A stretch of DNA of 64,000 bases from Amphritea japonica ATCC BAA-1530 (GCF_016592435.1 NZ_AP014545.1:1426001-1490000); one strand, 5' to 3'. Positions 36,624 to 46,380 are shown, counted from the first letter of the stretch. Numbers and translations are program-made. Notes: a model not told the origin generated them from the sequence alone.

Positions 36624-39377
36624 TTATTTTTTATTCTGTGGTCCATGAATGAGTTTCTTCTCCAGTTCCACGGCCAGAAAGAGTATGAAGCCGACGAGTA
36701 ATATTCTTCCCCAGGCGGCAGCGTCAATGCTAACGGTATGGAAGAAAAGCTGCATAATGGGTAAATAAGTAAAGAGTAGCTGGAAAAAGATTACCAGCGC
36801 TATCGCGTAAAGGGCGTACGGATTACCCAGTATTCCATCCCGTGTTAATACTGATCGGGTGAGGAAACGTGAATTCAAAAGATAGAAAATCTCTAGAATG
36901 ACTAAGGTATTAACGGCGATAGTACGCGCCGTATTAATATCGGTTCCGTTGCTCCGCTCCCATAGGAAGAGACCAAAGGTCCCGGCCACCATGAGCAGAG
37001 ATACAAACACAATACGCCAAACCATGAAGGGGGAGAGGATCGGGCTACGGGTATTGCGGGGTGGGCGTTGCATAACGCCGGGTTCAGTTGGCTCGAAGGT
37101 TAGCGACAACGCCAGCGTAACGGCGGTGATCATATTGACCCAGAGGATTTGTGCTGGTGTTACTGGCAGCAGTGTTCCCAGTGCGATGGCCGCCATCACT
37201 GTCAGTGCTTCACCGCCGTTAGTGGGTAAGATAAACAGAATAGATTTGCTGATGTTATCGAATACCGTGCGTCCCTCTTCTACCGCGTGAGTGATAGAGG
37301 CAAAGTTATCATCTGCCAGGACCATTTCGGAGGCCTCTTTGGCCGCTTCGGTGCCTTTAACACCCATGGCCGTACCGACATCGGCGCGTTTAAGAGAGGG
37401 TGCATCGTTTACCCCATCCCCGGTCATTGCAACCACATGATGGCGAGCCTGAAGAGCACTGACAATGCGCAGTTTGTGCTCGGGACTGGCCCGTGCAAAA
37501 ACCTGGACACTTTCGACTTTGTCCTGGAGCTCTTCGTCTGTCATCTGTTCTATCTGGCTGCCTGTCAGCGTGTGTGGAGATTCAGTAATTCCCATCTGTA
37601 AGGCGATAGCCGTGGCAGTGGTAACATGGTCACCGGTAATCATTTTGACCTGTACACCGGCCTGGTGACACTCTGCCACCGCTTTTATCGCTTCTTCCCG
37701 TGGAGGATCAATAATGCCAACGACACCCAGTAGGGTCAGGTTATTACTGATATCGTTGAAGTGCAGAATTCTATGTGCTTCCGTGACCTCTAGCTGCGCC
37801 AAAGCTAAGGTTCTTTTCCCCTGACGGGCAATCAATTCTTGCTGAAGGTTCCAGTAATCTGCATCTAAATTCACATTATCCTCACCCACTTTTTGCCAGT
37901 GACAACGGGGTAAAATGGCTTCGATTGCGCCTTTTACATAGATTATCCCGTTACCCAGGTGGTCATGGTGCAGAGTCGCCATAAAGCGGTGCTCAGACTC
38001 AAATGGAATGAGGTCATCTCTGGGCATGGTCAAATGCAATTCTTGCAGATTAATACCAGATTTGGCCCCCATCACCAGCAAAGCGCCTTCAGTCGGATCG
38101 CCTTCAATAGTCCAGTCTTCATCTCTTTGTGTTAACTGTGCGTCATTACACAGGACGGCGGCCCGACAGAGTTGTTGAAATTCATCAAACTCTTTAAGAT
38201 TCAGATCCTTATTCTCGCAACTGAAGGTGCCATGAGGGTTATAACCCACGCCACTGATATCGGCACTGCAGCGGGCTGAGGTAACCGTAGTAACAGTCAT
38301 CTCGTTGCGGGTCAGTGTGCCGGTTTTATCGGAGCAGATAACAGAGACTGAGCCTAATGTTTCAACGGCGGGGAGACGGCGGATGATCGCACGGCGATTA
38401 GCCATACGCTGAACCCCGATTGCCAGAGCGATCGTTATGACCGCCGGTAAGCCCTCAGGTATCGCTGCAACTGCAAGACCGACTGCTGCGAGGAACATAT
38501 CCCCCAAGGCGTAATCTCTGACAAGATAGCCAAATGCCATGGTGGCCAGAGCGATCAGCAATATAGCTCCGGTCAGCCAGCGGGCAAAACTATCCAGCTG
38601 TCGAGTTAAGGGGGTGGTGAGTGTGTGAACCTCTGCCAGAAGGGTGCTGATGCGACCGATCTCAGTTGCTGCACCGGTAGCAATGACAGTACCCATACCT
38701 TGTCCATGGGTAACCAGCGTACCGGAAAAAGCCAGGTTCGTTCTATCGCCTAAATCAGCATCAGAGGCTACCGGGTTAGTTTGTTTTAAAACCGGTACGG
38801 ACTCTCCGGTAAGCAGTGCTTCCTCAATATTCAGCTCTTTTAGCTTAAAGAGCTGAAGATCTGCCGGAACCCTGTCGCCTGACTGGATAAAAACCACATC
38901 GCCAGGTACCAGTTCTTCCGCTGGAATCTGTTTGCGTTGTCCATGGCGAATTACAACGGCTTGTTGAGACAGCATATGACGTACGGCATCAATGGCTTTT
39001 TCAGCTTTACCTTCCTGGATGAAACCCACTAAAGCGTTGATAATAACGACGGCGATAATAACGCCGGAATCGACGCTGTGCCCAAGTAGTGCTGTCACTA
39101 TGGCTGCAACTAAAAGTACATAGATAAGAACGTTATGAAACTGTGACAGAAGCCGGGTTAATCCACTACGGCGGGGCGGGGCGGGTAAACGGTTCTCCCC
39201 AAACTTCTTCAAACGCGCAGCAGCCTGTTCTTCACTCAGGCCCTGATCTGAAGTATCTAGCTTTCCAGTTACCTGTTCGGGGCTATAGCTGTGCCAGTCT
39301 GTCGGTGTTTGAATAGATGTTTGAGTATCGAGAGTATCGAGAGTGTCGAGAGTGTCGAGAGTGTCGAGAGTGTCCAT
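36624..39377 (-). CDS. P-type cation-transporting ATPase (P2 type)
   Basis: A 917-residue P-type ATPase. The phosphorylation motif DKTGTLT is near residue 348, with TGES upstream and the hinge MTGDGVNDAPSLKRADVGTAM (first part). The PEGLP motif in the fourth helix (VAAIPEGLPAVITIALA) and the overall length fit the Ca2+/Na+-type P2 subfamily rather than heavy-metal P1B pumps, and there is no CPx motif. The N-terminal 17 residues are a repeat of Asp-Thr-Leu. I chose ATG 39377 because AAGGA lies eight bases upstream; a GTG at 39404 would add nine residues. The transported ion is not certain. Confidence 0.9.
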   Translation of the reverse strand: MDTLDTLDTLDTLDTLDTQTSIQTPTDWHSYSPEQVTGKLDTSDQGLSEEQAAARLKKFGENRLPAPPRRSGLTRLLSQFHNVLIYVLLVAAIVTALLGHSVDSGVIIAVVIINALVGFIQEGKAEKAIDAVRHMLSQQAVVIRHGQRKQIPAEELVPGDVVFIQSGDRVPADLQLFKLKELNIEEALLTGESVPVLKQTNPVASDADLGDRTNLAFSGTLVTHGQGMGTVIATGAATEIGRISTLLAEVHTLTTPLTRQLDSFARWLTGAILLIALATMAFGYLVRDYALGDMFLAAVGLAVAAIPEGLPAVITIALAIGVQRMANRRAIIRRLPAVETLGSVSVICSDKTGTLTRNEMTVTTVTSARCSADISGVGYNPHGTFSCENKDLNLKEFDEFQQLCRAAVLCNDAQLTQRDEDWTIEGDPTEGALLVMGAKSGINLQELHLTMPRDDLIPFESEHRFMATLHHDHLGNGIIYVKGAIEAILPRCHWQKVGEDNVNLDADYWNLQQELIARQGKRTLALAQLEVTEAHRILHFNDISNNLTLLGVVGIIDPPREEAIKAVAECHQAGVQVKMITGDHVTTATAIALQMGITESPHTLTGSQIEQMTDEELQDKVESVQVFARASPEHKLRIVSALQARHHVVAMTGDGVNDAPSLKRADVGTAMGVKGTEAAKEASEMVLADDNFASITHAVEEGRTVFDNISKSILFILPTNGGEALTVMAAIALGTLLPVTPAQILWVNMITAVTLALSLTFEPTEPGVMQRPPRNTRSPILSPFMVWRIVFVSLLMVAGTFGLFLWERSNGTDINTARTIAVNTLVILEIFYLLNSRFLTRSVLTRDGILGNPYALYAIALVIFFQLLFTYLPIMQLFFHTVSIDAAAWGRILLVGFILFLAVELEKKLIHGPQNKK
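39324..39374 (-). repeat. In-frame 9-bp tandem repeat (Asp-Thr-Leu) in the ATPase gene
   Basis: Five copies of a 9-bp unit encoding Asp-Thr-Leu, plus a partial sixth ending Asp-Thr-Gln, immediately after the start codon. The unit is GACACTCTC, with a C-to-T change (GATACTCTC) in the fifth copy and in the partial sixth. Copy-number changes would stay in frame and alter only the N-terminal tail. Confidence 0.9.
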
Positions 39378-39531
39378 TGATGCATTCCTTACTGTAGACA
39401 ACACAGAATAAGAATAGCGACTAAAGAGGTAAAAAACGCTAACCCAGATCAGTTTGTTGAGCGCCTTTTAGAACGCGCTGGATTTCAGGAAAGAATACTG
39501 ATCGGGGTCATAACTTTTTTAAAAGGGGCGT

Positions 39532-39897
39532 TTAGGCTTCATCAATCCAGTGAAGGGCTTGTAAAAACTGGCTTTCCGAAAAATGCTTTGCCTCACCAGT
39601 GATAAAAGCAGCACTGATCTTAACGGCCCAGTCCAGCCAGTTACCGCCGCCCACGACGGCAAGCCGGATAAAGTCATTGCCATGGCGAGTTCCCAGTTTG
39701 GCATCTTCCCACATAGCCCCGGCTTGCCAGCCCTTGAAATCAGGATCAAGATAGATAAGGCAGCGAACTTTTTGATGGGCTGCTGTTTTTTCTTCGATCA
39801 GAGGGATGAAAGTCTCTTGATAATCCTCTGATGTTAGCGTGCCTGTGGCTTGAAGCACTATGATATCTCCGGCTGTTTCCGGCAGAATATGAAGCAT
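39532..39897 (-). CDS. SpoIIAA-like (STAS-fold) protein
   Basis: A 121-residue cytoplasmic protein of the SpoIIAA-like family (PF11964). Typical blocks: MLHILPETAGDIIVLQATGT, the LIYLDPDFKGWQAGAMWED segment (19 residues) and a GGGNWLDW turn. The fold resembles STAS domains that bind nucleotides or lipids, but the role is not established. It stands alone between the ATPase gene and the divergent NlpC lipoprotein gene. Confidence 0.85.
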   Translation of the reverse strand: MLHILPETAGDIIVLQATGTLTSEDYQETFIPLIEEKTAAHQKVRCLIYLDPDFKGWQAGAMWEDAKLGTRHGNDFIRLAVVGGGNWLDWAVKISAAFITGEAKHFSESQFLQALHWIDEA

Positions 39898-39994
39898 CGG
39901 TATTTCCTTTAATCAGCAGACTGAATGGGGTGTAGTGTATCGGCGATGATTCTCCTGTCAAAAAATATTCAAAATTGCCGATACAGTAGCGACT

Positions 39995-40465
39995 ATGACA
40001 AAAACTATTATTCTGATGTTGATACTCTGCCTGAGCGGTTGTGCTGCTCAGCCGCAGCGTATTGCTCAACCTGAGGTAATGTCTGCTGAAGGCGCCGAAG
40101 TAAGGCAGCGCTTGCTGGTTCAGTATCAAGAGTGGCAGGGTGTACCTTATCGGTTGGGCGGTACTGACAAGCGGGGAGTGGATTGTTCTGCCTTTACTCA
40201 GTTAACTTTCCGTGAACAGTTAGGTGTAGAGCTGCCCCGCACCACTGTGGATCAGGTGAAACAAGGGAAGCAAGTTTCGCTGGCGTTAATAAAGCCGGGA
40301 GACTTATTGTTCTATCGCAGCAGCATTAAAGTTCGCCATGTCGGTATTTATCTGGGCGAAGGTCAGTTTCTGCACGCTTCTACCAGTCGGGGGGTGATGA
40401 TCTCTGAATTGGATAATCCTTATTGGGTTGAACATTTTTGGCAGGCTCGGCGACCAGATCTTTAA
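39995..40465 (+). CDS. NlpC/P60 family lipoprotein, peptidoglycan hydrolase
   Basis: A 156-residue lipoprotein. The lipobox LSGC sets Cys16 as the lipidated residue. The NlpC/P60 domain has the catalytic Cys64 (GVDCSAF), His115 (RHVGIY) and His127 (FLHAST). Members cleave peptide cross-links in peptidoglycan (for example Spr/MepS). The Lol-sorting residue after Cys16 is Ala, so it should reach the outer membrane. Confidence 0.93.
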   Translation: MTKTIILMLILCLSGCAAQPQRIAQPEVMSAEGAEVRQRLLVQYQEWQGVPYRLGGTDKRGVDCSAFTQLTFREQLGVELPRTTVDQVKQGKQVSLALIKPGDLLFYRSSIKVRHVGIYLGEGQFLHASTSRGVMISELDNPYWVEHFWQARRPDL

Positions 40466-40488
40466 GTCCATTTGATGGTTACACTTTC

Positions 40489-40517
40489 AGCAGAAGCGCT
40501 TTCTGCTTAAGTTCTTT
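40489..40517 (+). terminator. Possible terminator of the NlpC gene
   Basis: AGCAGAA (40489-40495) pairs with TTCTGCT (40501-40507) with a 5-nt loop, followed by TAAGTTCTTT. The tail is only moderately T-rich, so support is moderate. It lies 24 bases after the stop. Confidence 0.45.
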
Positions 40518-40566
40518 CTGGTATAGTGTGGCGGCATTGTGAATGCCCTGAAACCTCCCAGCAGTA

Positions 40567-41055
40567 ATGAGCTATTTTTTAATGAATTATCAGCCAATAG
40601 AACAATATAAAAAGATCTGGATTTTTAAGCATAAAGATATGCCTGTCAGTGATGAGGATCTGGCTGAGATTAAACCTTTGACTGAAGCGCGAGCTGAACA
40701 GGTGTGGTCACAACAGATTAGTAAAGAGAACAGCCATCCGGAGCTTTTTGGTGAAGGTGACTGGGCGAACAAGAAACAGACCTGGCTGGAAACCGATAAC
40801 TGGCAAAAGCTCTGGGAGTCTGATGACCCGGCTTTACCGGAAATGCTGGCAGAGCACCTGCAATGGGATGAGTCTACCGTTATCTGGTTCTGTTATGAAA
40901 GCGAACATGTGATAGAAACCACCTGGGATGTATTTCGCCGCAACTGGAAGAATTTCCTGTTCTTCGATGATGGTCCCCTGTTGATTGGCCGTAAGCGTAA
41001 GCAGGTGGTGCAGTTTCATCAGACGGGAAACTATCGTATCGGAAATCGCAAGTAA
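40567..41055 (+). CDS. DUF2947 family protein
   Basis: A 162-residue cytoplasmic protein, rich in Trp and acidic residues, matching DUF2947 (known from Vibrio and Shewanella). Blocks such as YKKIWIFKHKDMPVSDEDL and FRRNWKNFLFFDDGPLLIG are visible. The function is unknown. It is on the same strand as the upstream lipoprotein and the downstream nuclease but about 100 bases from each. An ATG at 40582 is an alternative start. Confidence 0.8.
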   Translation: MSYFLMNYQPIEQYKKIWIFKHKDMPVSDEDLAEIKPLTEARAEQVWSQQISKENSHPELFGEGDWANKKQTWLETDNWQKLWESDDPALPEMLAEHLQWDESTVIWFCYESEHVIETTWDVFRRNWKNFLFFDDGPLLIGRKRKQVVQFHQTGNYRIGNRK

Positions 41056-41167
41056 GACCTCTATCGCCCATTTAGTATCAAATAAACCATTTTAATGATC
41101 TATAAACCGTCATCATGGATGATGAGTCATAGGGAGGGATTCCTATTGTTCTTTTTAAGGAATCTCA

Positions 41168-41941
41168 ATGTTCAAGCCGTTTCTGGTTGTTCTATGTACT
41201 TCGTTGTTTTCAATGTCAGCCGCTGCTGAACCACCCTCATCTTTTAGTAAGTCTAAACGTATTCTGACCGGGTTGTATCAAACGAACCCTGTGAGTTTTT
41301 ATTGCGGTTGTGATTATCAGGCGAAAGGAAGGAAGCTCGTCCCCCAATGGGATAGCTGTGGGTATAGTCCGCGCAAAAATGCTAACCGGGCAGGCAGAAT
41401 AGAATGGGAGCATGTTGTCCCAGCCTGGGCCTTTGGTCATCAGTTACAATGCTGGCAGAATGGTGGGCGTAAAGCCTGTAAAAAAGAAGCGGATTTTCGT
41501 CGCATGGAAGCCGATTTACACAATCTGGTACCGGCGATTGGCGAGGTAAATGGTGACCGGTCAAACTATAGCTTTTCGATGTTAGAAGGTGAGCCTCGGG
41601 TCTATGGTCGCTGTGATATGGAGGTCGATTTCAAACGTCGTAAGGTTGAACCTCCATTAGGACGGCAGGGTGATATCGCCCGAACCTATTTCTATATGCG
41701 TGATCAGTATGGTTTGAAGATCAGCTCAAAGCAGGAAAAGTTATTTGCAGCCTGGCATAAACAGGATCCGGTTGATCGTTGGGAGTTGGATCGCAATCAA
41801 ATGATCAGTGAAGTGCAGGGCAATAGTAACCCTTACGTGACTGAAGCCTTTTCAGAACAGCCTCAGAAAGCTAGTGTCCTCCCTGAAGACTCAAAAGAGT
41901 CATTGATTGATCGCATATTGACAAAACTCGGTAAGCTTTAA
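41168..41941 (+). CDS. endA: Endonuclease I, exported DNase
   Basis: A 257-residue exported nuclease of the EndA/Dns family. The signal peptide ends near SAAA-EPP. The His-metal finger core is complete: RIEWEHVVPAWAFG with the catalytic His, the DLHNLVPAIGEVNGDRSN segment, and the Cys pairs around YCGCDY and SCGYSP. The enzyme degrades extracellular or periplasmic DNA and can limit or feed on external DNA. AAGGA precedes ATG 41168. Confidence 0.93.
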   Translation: MFKPFLVVLCTSLFSMSAAAEPPSSFSKSKRILTGLYQTNPVSFYCGCDYQAKGRKLVPQWDSCGYSPRKNANRAGRIEWEHVVPAWAFGHQLQCWQNGGRKACKKEADFRRMEADLHNLVPAIGEVNGDRSNYSFSMLEGEPRVYGRCDMEVDFKRRKVEPPLGRQGDIARTYFYMRDQYGLKISSKQEKLFAAWHKQDPVDRWELDRNQMISEVQGNSNPYVTEAFSEQPQKASVLPEDSKESLIDRILTKLGKL

Positions 41942-42073
41942 GCTGTGGGAAAGTTTTGTCTGAAACGTCAGAACTGTTGTACCCAGTTTGTGGTTTATAT
42001 AAGCCGGAGGGCCGCTTTAACTGATATTCTGCAATCAGCCTATTTATCCTGAGTGTCCTTACCGGGGAATCTG

Positions 42074-42886
42074 ATGACAACATCCTATTATCGTACCGTT
42101 TTGGTCTACTTAGTCTTCGCTTCTTTGTGGATCTATTTTTCAGATGCGGTCGTAGCCAGCCTGTTTCATACCCCGGAGGGGATTACCCAGGCCCAGAATT
42201 TTAAAGGTCTGGGGTTTGTCGTTTGTACTTCTTTACTGCTTTTCTTTCTGATTCGCTCGGACTTTAATCGCATTAATGATGTTAATAAACAGTTGCGAAA
42301 AAGCTATGACCAGACTCTTGAGGGTTGGGTTCAGGTGATGGATATCCGTCATAAAGAAACCCGTGAACATAGCCTGCGGGTCACCCGGATGACCGTTAAA
42401 CTTGCAAGTTTGATGGGTATAGAGGGGGAAAAACTGACTTACATCGGCCGTGGCGCGATGATGCATGATGCGGGTAAGGTGGGTATTCCTGATAGTATTT
42501 TGATTAAACCGGGTCCTCTGAATGAAGATGAGTGGGAGCTTATGAAACAGCACCCTGTGATTGCCCGTGACATGATGCAGGATATAGAGTTTCTTAAGCC
42601 GTCAATTGATATTCCCTACAGTCATCATGAACGTTGGAATGGCAGTGGTTACCCTGAAGGTCTGCAAGGAGATGCGATTCCTATTGCTGCCAGATTGTTT
42701 GCCATTATTGATGTCTGGGATGCGCTGTTGGAGAAGCGGGTTTATAAAGAGCCCTGGCCTGAGGATCAGGTACTGTTTTATCTGCAGGAGCAGGCGGGCA
42801 TTCATTTCGACCCGCAGGTGGTTGATCTGTTTTTGGCTAATTATGAAGAAATTAAAGCTGCAGCACTTCAACCTTCTGTCTTTTAA
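42074..42886 (+). CDS. HD-GYP domain c-di-GMP phosphodiesterase
   Basis: A 270-residue membrane protein. Two hydrophobic helices (about residues 6-26 and 47-64) precede an HD-GYP domain (about 90-255). The HD motif is MMHDAGKVGIP and the GYP motif HHERWNGSGYPEGL, both intact, so it should hydrolyse c-di-GMP to GMP or pGpG. ATG 42074 follows CCGGGGAA; an upstream GTG at 42053 is in frame. Its 3' end is only four bases from the convergent GGDEF-EAL gene. Confidence 0.93.
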   Translation: MTTSYYRTVLVYLVFASLWIYFSDAVVASLFHTPEGITQAQNFKGLGFVVCTSLLLFFLIRSDFNRINDVNKQLRKSYDQTLEGWVQVMDIRHKETREHSLRVTRMTVKLASLMGIEGEKLTYIGRGAMMHDAGKVGIPDSILIKPGPLNEDEWELMKQHPVIARDMMQDIEFLKPSIDIPYSHHERWNGSGYPEGLQGDAIPIAARLFAIIDVWDALLEKRVYKEPWPEDQVLFYLQEQAGIHFDPQVVDLFLANYEEIKAAALQPSVF

Positions 42887-42890
42887 TGCA

Positions 42891-45800
42891 TCAGTTCGCC
42901 AGTGCTGTTTTCTGTTCGCTGAATTCAAGATACCAGTGTTCAAATTCGTCGGCAGTCATCGCTTTCGCGTAATAGAACCCTTGCACGTAGTCACAATTGG
43001 CCTGGCGCAGCAGCTCTTGCTGTTCAAGTGTTTCAACACCCTCTGCGATGACTTTCAATCCAAGTGTATGTGCCATGACGATGATGGCATTACAGAGCAC
43101 CATATTATTAGTATCTGATTGTATTGTGCGAATAAAGTCCCGGTCTATCTTCAAAAAGTCGATGTCCAGTTGATTCAGGTGAGTTAACAAAGAGAAACCG
43201 GTGCCAAAATTGTCTAGCGTCACTTGTATGTTTGCTTCTCTGAGTTGCAATATTCGTTGCTTTGTTTCCGCGGATGAATCGGTCAACAGATGCTCTTTTA
43301 TTTCGATACCGATGCAAGAGCAGGGAGCAGAGGTACTCTCTGGGAGTGTGTTATCACAACCGGACTCCCGGATGAGTTGAATCCAGCGCTCGGGTATGGA
43401 GCTGCCGACGTTGTTTTCGAAATGAGTGGCAGATGTATTTACACAAAGCTGCAGTTCCGGAGTAAGCGAAGAGCGCCACAGCAGAGCTTGTTGTAAAGCA
43501 GCTCTGAAACTCCAGTCATCTAACTCAACTATCAGACCGCTATCTTCCGCTTCCGGAATGAACTGAGAGGGGTGTAATAGTCCTTGAACAGGGTGGTTCC
43601 AACGAATCAGTGCTTCAGCTTTTATAACGTTTTGACTATGCAGATCGATAACCGGCTGGAAATAAAGTTGGAATTGAGATTCGTCGATTGCCCGACGAAG
43701 CTCTTTGATCAGGTTTGCCCGCTTAAGTGCGAGTGTCTGCATGCTGGGGGTAAAGTAATGTAATTTACTGCGTCCCGCTTCTTTGGCCGCATACATCGCC
43801 TGGTCAGCATTTTTAATCAGTTGTTCCGGATGCTCGCCATCCTGAGGATAGAGCGTTGCACCGATACTTGCCGAGATATGCAGGGATTCCTGGTTTATCT
43901 CAAAGGGGAGCTCCAGAGAGGTGAGTATCTTATTGGCCACCTGATCAACCTGAGCACTGTTGTCAATCTGTGGCAGTATAATGGTAAATTCATCTCCCCC
44001 CAGCCGAGCGATGGTATCGCTACTGCGAACCAGTTCTCTGAATCGGTTTGCGACCTCTACCAGCAATTGGTCACCGACATTGTGTCCCAGTGAATCATTG
44101 ACCTCTTTGAAGCGATCAAGGTCGAGGAAAAGAAGTGCCAGAGAGGTTTCGGAGCGGGAAGCCAGGCGGATCTCCTGAGCCAGACGATCCATAAACATGC
44201 GTCGGTTAGGCAGGTTGGTAAGCGGATCAAAGTTTGCTTGTTTCCATATCAGCTCTTCGGTGCGTTTCTTTTCGGTAATGTCGGAGAAGGTAGCGATGCG
44301 TTGATAGATGCTACCGTCATCGTTGTATAGCGTATTGATGTTTAGCCAGGCGATATAAACATCCCCTTCTTTATGCCGGTTCCAGATCTCTCCTTGCCAT
44401 TTGCCGGTTTTGCTAAGACTTTTTTGCATCTCTTTGTAGAACGGACTTTTATGAATACCGGAACGCAAAATAGCAGGAGAATGGCCTATCGCATCTTCAG
44501 AAGAGTAACCAGTGATCTGGCTGAACGCATTATTAACTTTGGCAATCATACCTTGAGAGTCAACAATCATAATGGCGTCGTTGGCTTCAAATGCTGCGGC
44601 GGCCATGTGCAATTGTTCTGTCTGCCGCTGCTTCTCAAAATTCAGATGAGTACCGGCGATACAGAGTGGATGGTTATTACGGCCAAAGCGGATAGGTTTT
44701 CCCCGGCTTTGAACCCACAGCCATCTATTGTCATTAGTAAGAAGCCGGAACTCAATTTCGGCTGTGTGGTTATTGAGCATTTGTGGCAAAAAGTTGATAT
44801 AGAAACGCACCTGATCTTCCGGGTGCATCAGCTTGCGGAATAATTTTCGGGTAAGCTGGAATGCCTGATCTTTAAAGCCGAGCATTTTATAACACTGGCT
44901 ATCCCAATGAATTGAGTCATCGGTTAGATCCCAGCTCCATAAGCCTGTCTCGGTCGCTTCCATGGTTAGCCGGTAACGTTCCTCAGACTCCTTAAGGGCG
45001 TGTTCGTAACGGTAGCGGGTGCGGTGTAACTGGTTGAACGCCTGGAGTAATTGCCCCACCTCATCGTGGCTACGAACCGTCAGGGTGTGTTCTGAAAGTT
45101 GTCCGTCCGCCATCATCCGAATTTCGCGAGAGGCCTGGGTTAACGGTGTTAGTAGCCGCCTTAAAAAGAAGGCGATTAAAGAGCCCATTACCAGAATGGT
45201 TATGATGCTAACCAGAACAATTTTATTGGTGAGTTGATTAATCGTGGCCATCGCTTTTTGCAGCGGGTAGGTCCGGATGACAATCCAGCCCATTTTATCT
45301 ATTTTAGCCGAAGCGTATAAGACGCTGTTCCCCAGAAGGTCCTGGCTAATGCCCGATGGGTTGCCAGCCAATACCGCTTCTATACAGCGGCAATGTTTGT
45401 CTTTTAGATAGTTTTCCAGTGGCCTGCCAGCCTGGGTATCAGTGACAAAAATTTTCAGATTGGGGTCGATAATCATCATGCGACCGCCATCACTGAAGGA
45501 TTGTCGGGAAATCTCTTTAAGCAGATTGTCATCGGCTAGTACATTTACCCCAAAAATATAGCCGAGTACTTCATCTGTACCAGATAATATCGGGGAATTG
45601 ATGGCAAACAGAGGTGTGTTTAGGCCTTTCCCGATGAGGGGTTTGGAAATAACAGTGGCTTTTCTACTACGGGCTTTTTTCAGATGCTGGCGGTCGGAAA
45701 AGTTTATGCCTGTACGGTTCGGTACCATCGGGTAATCAACAACAGAAATTCCCTGACGGTTAAGAACCACTATGCCACCATTAAACATCGACTGGAGCTG

Positions 45801-46097
45801 GGTGTCCCGCTTGAGTGTTTCCTGAATTATCCCATTGGAGTGCAGTCGGGTTCTTGAATGGAGTGTGTCGGCAAATTTTTCCAGTTCGAGTACGCGTTTT
45901 CGCAGAGCTGAATCCATCTGTCGCGAGACCATATCCACCATCGTTTGTTGTTGTTCAACTAATAAGTGGATGGAGTCGTGTTGGATATAACGAAAAATTA
46001 GCGTGGTGATCGCGATGGCTGAGATAAGAAAACCCGCCAGCGTCAGTATTAAGACCCGGTTATGCAGTGATGTCGGTAAAAAACGAAATAAAGCCAT
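42891..46097 (-). CDS. dCache-HAMP-PAS-GGDEF-EAL sensor protein
   Basis: A 1068-residue protein: first helix (about residues 13-33), extracytoplasmic dCache-like sensor (about 40-290), second helix (about 292-315), HAMP (about 315-370), two PAS domains (about 375-500 and 505-620), GGDEF (about 630-790) and EAL (about 800-1060). The GGDEF motif RLGGDEFTII and an RSSD inhibitory site upstream are intact. In the EAL domain AEALIRW, VNTSA, IEIKEH, KIDRDF and AEGVET are retained, but the usual DDFGTG is DNFGTG: the second metal-binding Asp is Asn. It is therefore probably a cyclase with a weak or dead phosphodiesterase domain. Confidence 0.93.
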   Translation of the reverse strand: MALFRFLPTSLHNRVLILTLAGFLISAIAITTLIFRYIQHDSIHLLVEQQQTMVDMVSRQMDSALRKRVLELEKFADTLHSRTRLHSNGIIQETLKRDTQLQSMFNGGIVVLNRQGISVVDYPMVPNRTGINFSDRQHLKKARSRKATVISKPLIGKGLNTPLFAINSPILSGTDEVLGYIFGVNVLADDNLLKEISRQSFSDGGRMMIIDPNLKIFVTDTQAGRPLENYLKDKHCRCIEAVLAGNPSGISQDLLGNSVLYASAKIDKMGWIVIRTYPLQKAMATINQLTNKIVLVSIITILVMGSLIAFFLRRLLTPLTQASREIRMMADGQLSEHTLTVRSHDEVGQLLQAFNQLHRTRYRYEHALKESEERYRLTMEATETGLWSWDLTDDSIHWDSQCYKMLGFKDQAFQLTRKLFRKLMHPEDQVRFYINFLPQMLNNHTAEIEFRLLTNDNRWLWVQSRGKPIRFGRNNHPLCIAGTHLNFEKQRQTEQLHMAAAAFEANDAIMIVDSQGMIAKVNNAFSQITGYSSEDAIGHSPAILRSGIHKSPFYKEMQKSLSKTGKWQGEIWNRHKEGDVYIAWLNINTLYNDDGSIYQRIATFSDITEKKRTEELIWKQANFDPLTNLPNRRMFMDRLAQEIRLASRSETSLALLFLDLDRFKEVNDSLGHNVGDQLLVEVANRFRELVRSSDTIARLGGDEFTIILPQIDNSAQVDQVANKILTSLELPFEINQESLHISASIGATLYPQDGEHPEQLIKNADQAMYAAKEAGRSKLHYFTPSMQTLALKRANLIKELRRAIDESQFQLYFQPVIDLHSQNVIKAEALIRWNHPVQGLLHPSQFIPEAEDSGLIVELDDWSFRAALQQALLWRSSLTPELQLCVNTSATHFENNVGSSIPERWIQLIRESGCDNTLPESTSAPCSCIGIEIKEHLLTDSSAETKQRILQLREANIQVTLDNFGTGFSLLTHLNQLDIDFLKIDRDFIRTIQSDTNNMVLCNAIIVMAHTLGLKVIAEGVETLEQQELLRQANCDYVQGFYYAKAMTADEFEHWYLEFSEQKTALAN

Positions 46098-46380
46098 TCA
46101 TGCATATCCATGAGGTCTGTAGGTGGTGGCGAGTACAATTGCCTCACACGACAGACTATAGAAACCCAAATATTCAATTGATATTTTATCGCAGCTTAGC
46201 CCAGATAGGTTAAGTTTATGGGGTTTACTGGTCAAAATGGTGATGGAAAATCTTTGTGTTACCTTAAGGGAGAGCTGATTCAATCGCTGACTCAGTGCGT
46301 ATTTAACTGCTTCAGTTTAGGGTATTATTTTCCCTCAGCTCCCACTCTTAGTACATCGCGTGCCGCTTTCGGATCTAATC
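46098..46380. other. Intergenic region, 283 bp, nothing seen
   Basis: Divergent control region between the GGDEF-EAL gene and the ABC exporter. I see no open frame with coding character, no strong hairpin and no recognisable operator. Promoters for both genes must lie here. Confidence 0.6.

Noticed and set aside
42606-43118. 170-codon frame across the end of the HD-GYP gene
   Set aside because: It overlaps two well-supported genes in other frames.
44373-44843. 156-codon open frame antisense to the GGDEF-EAL gene
   Set aside because: Covered by the PAS domains of the intact minus-strand gene, with no ribosome site.
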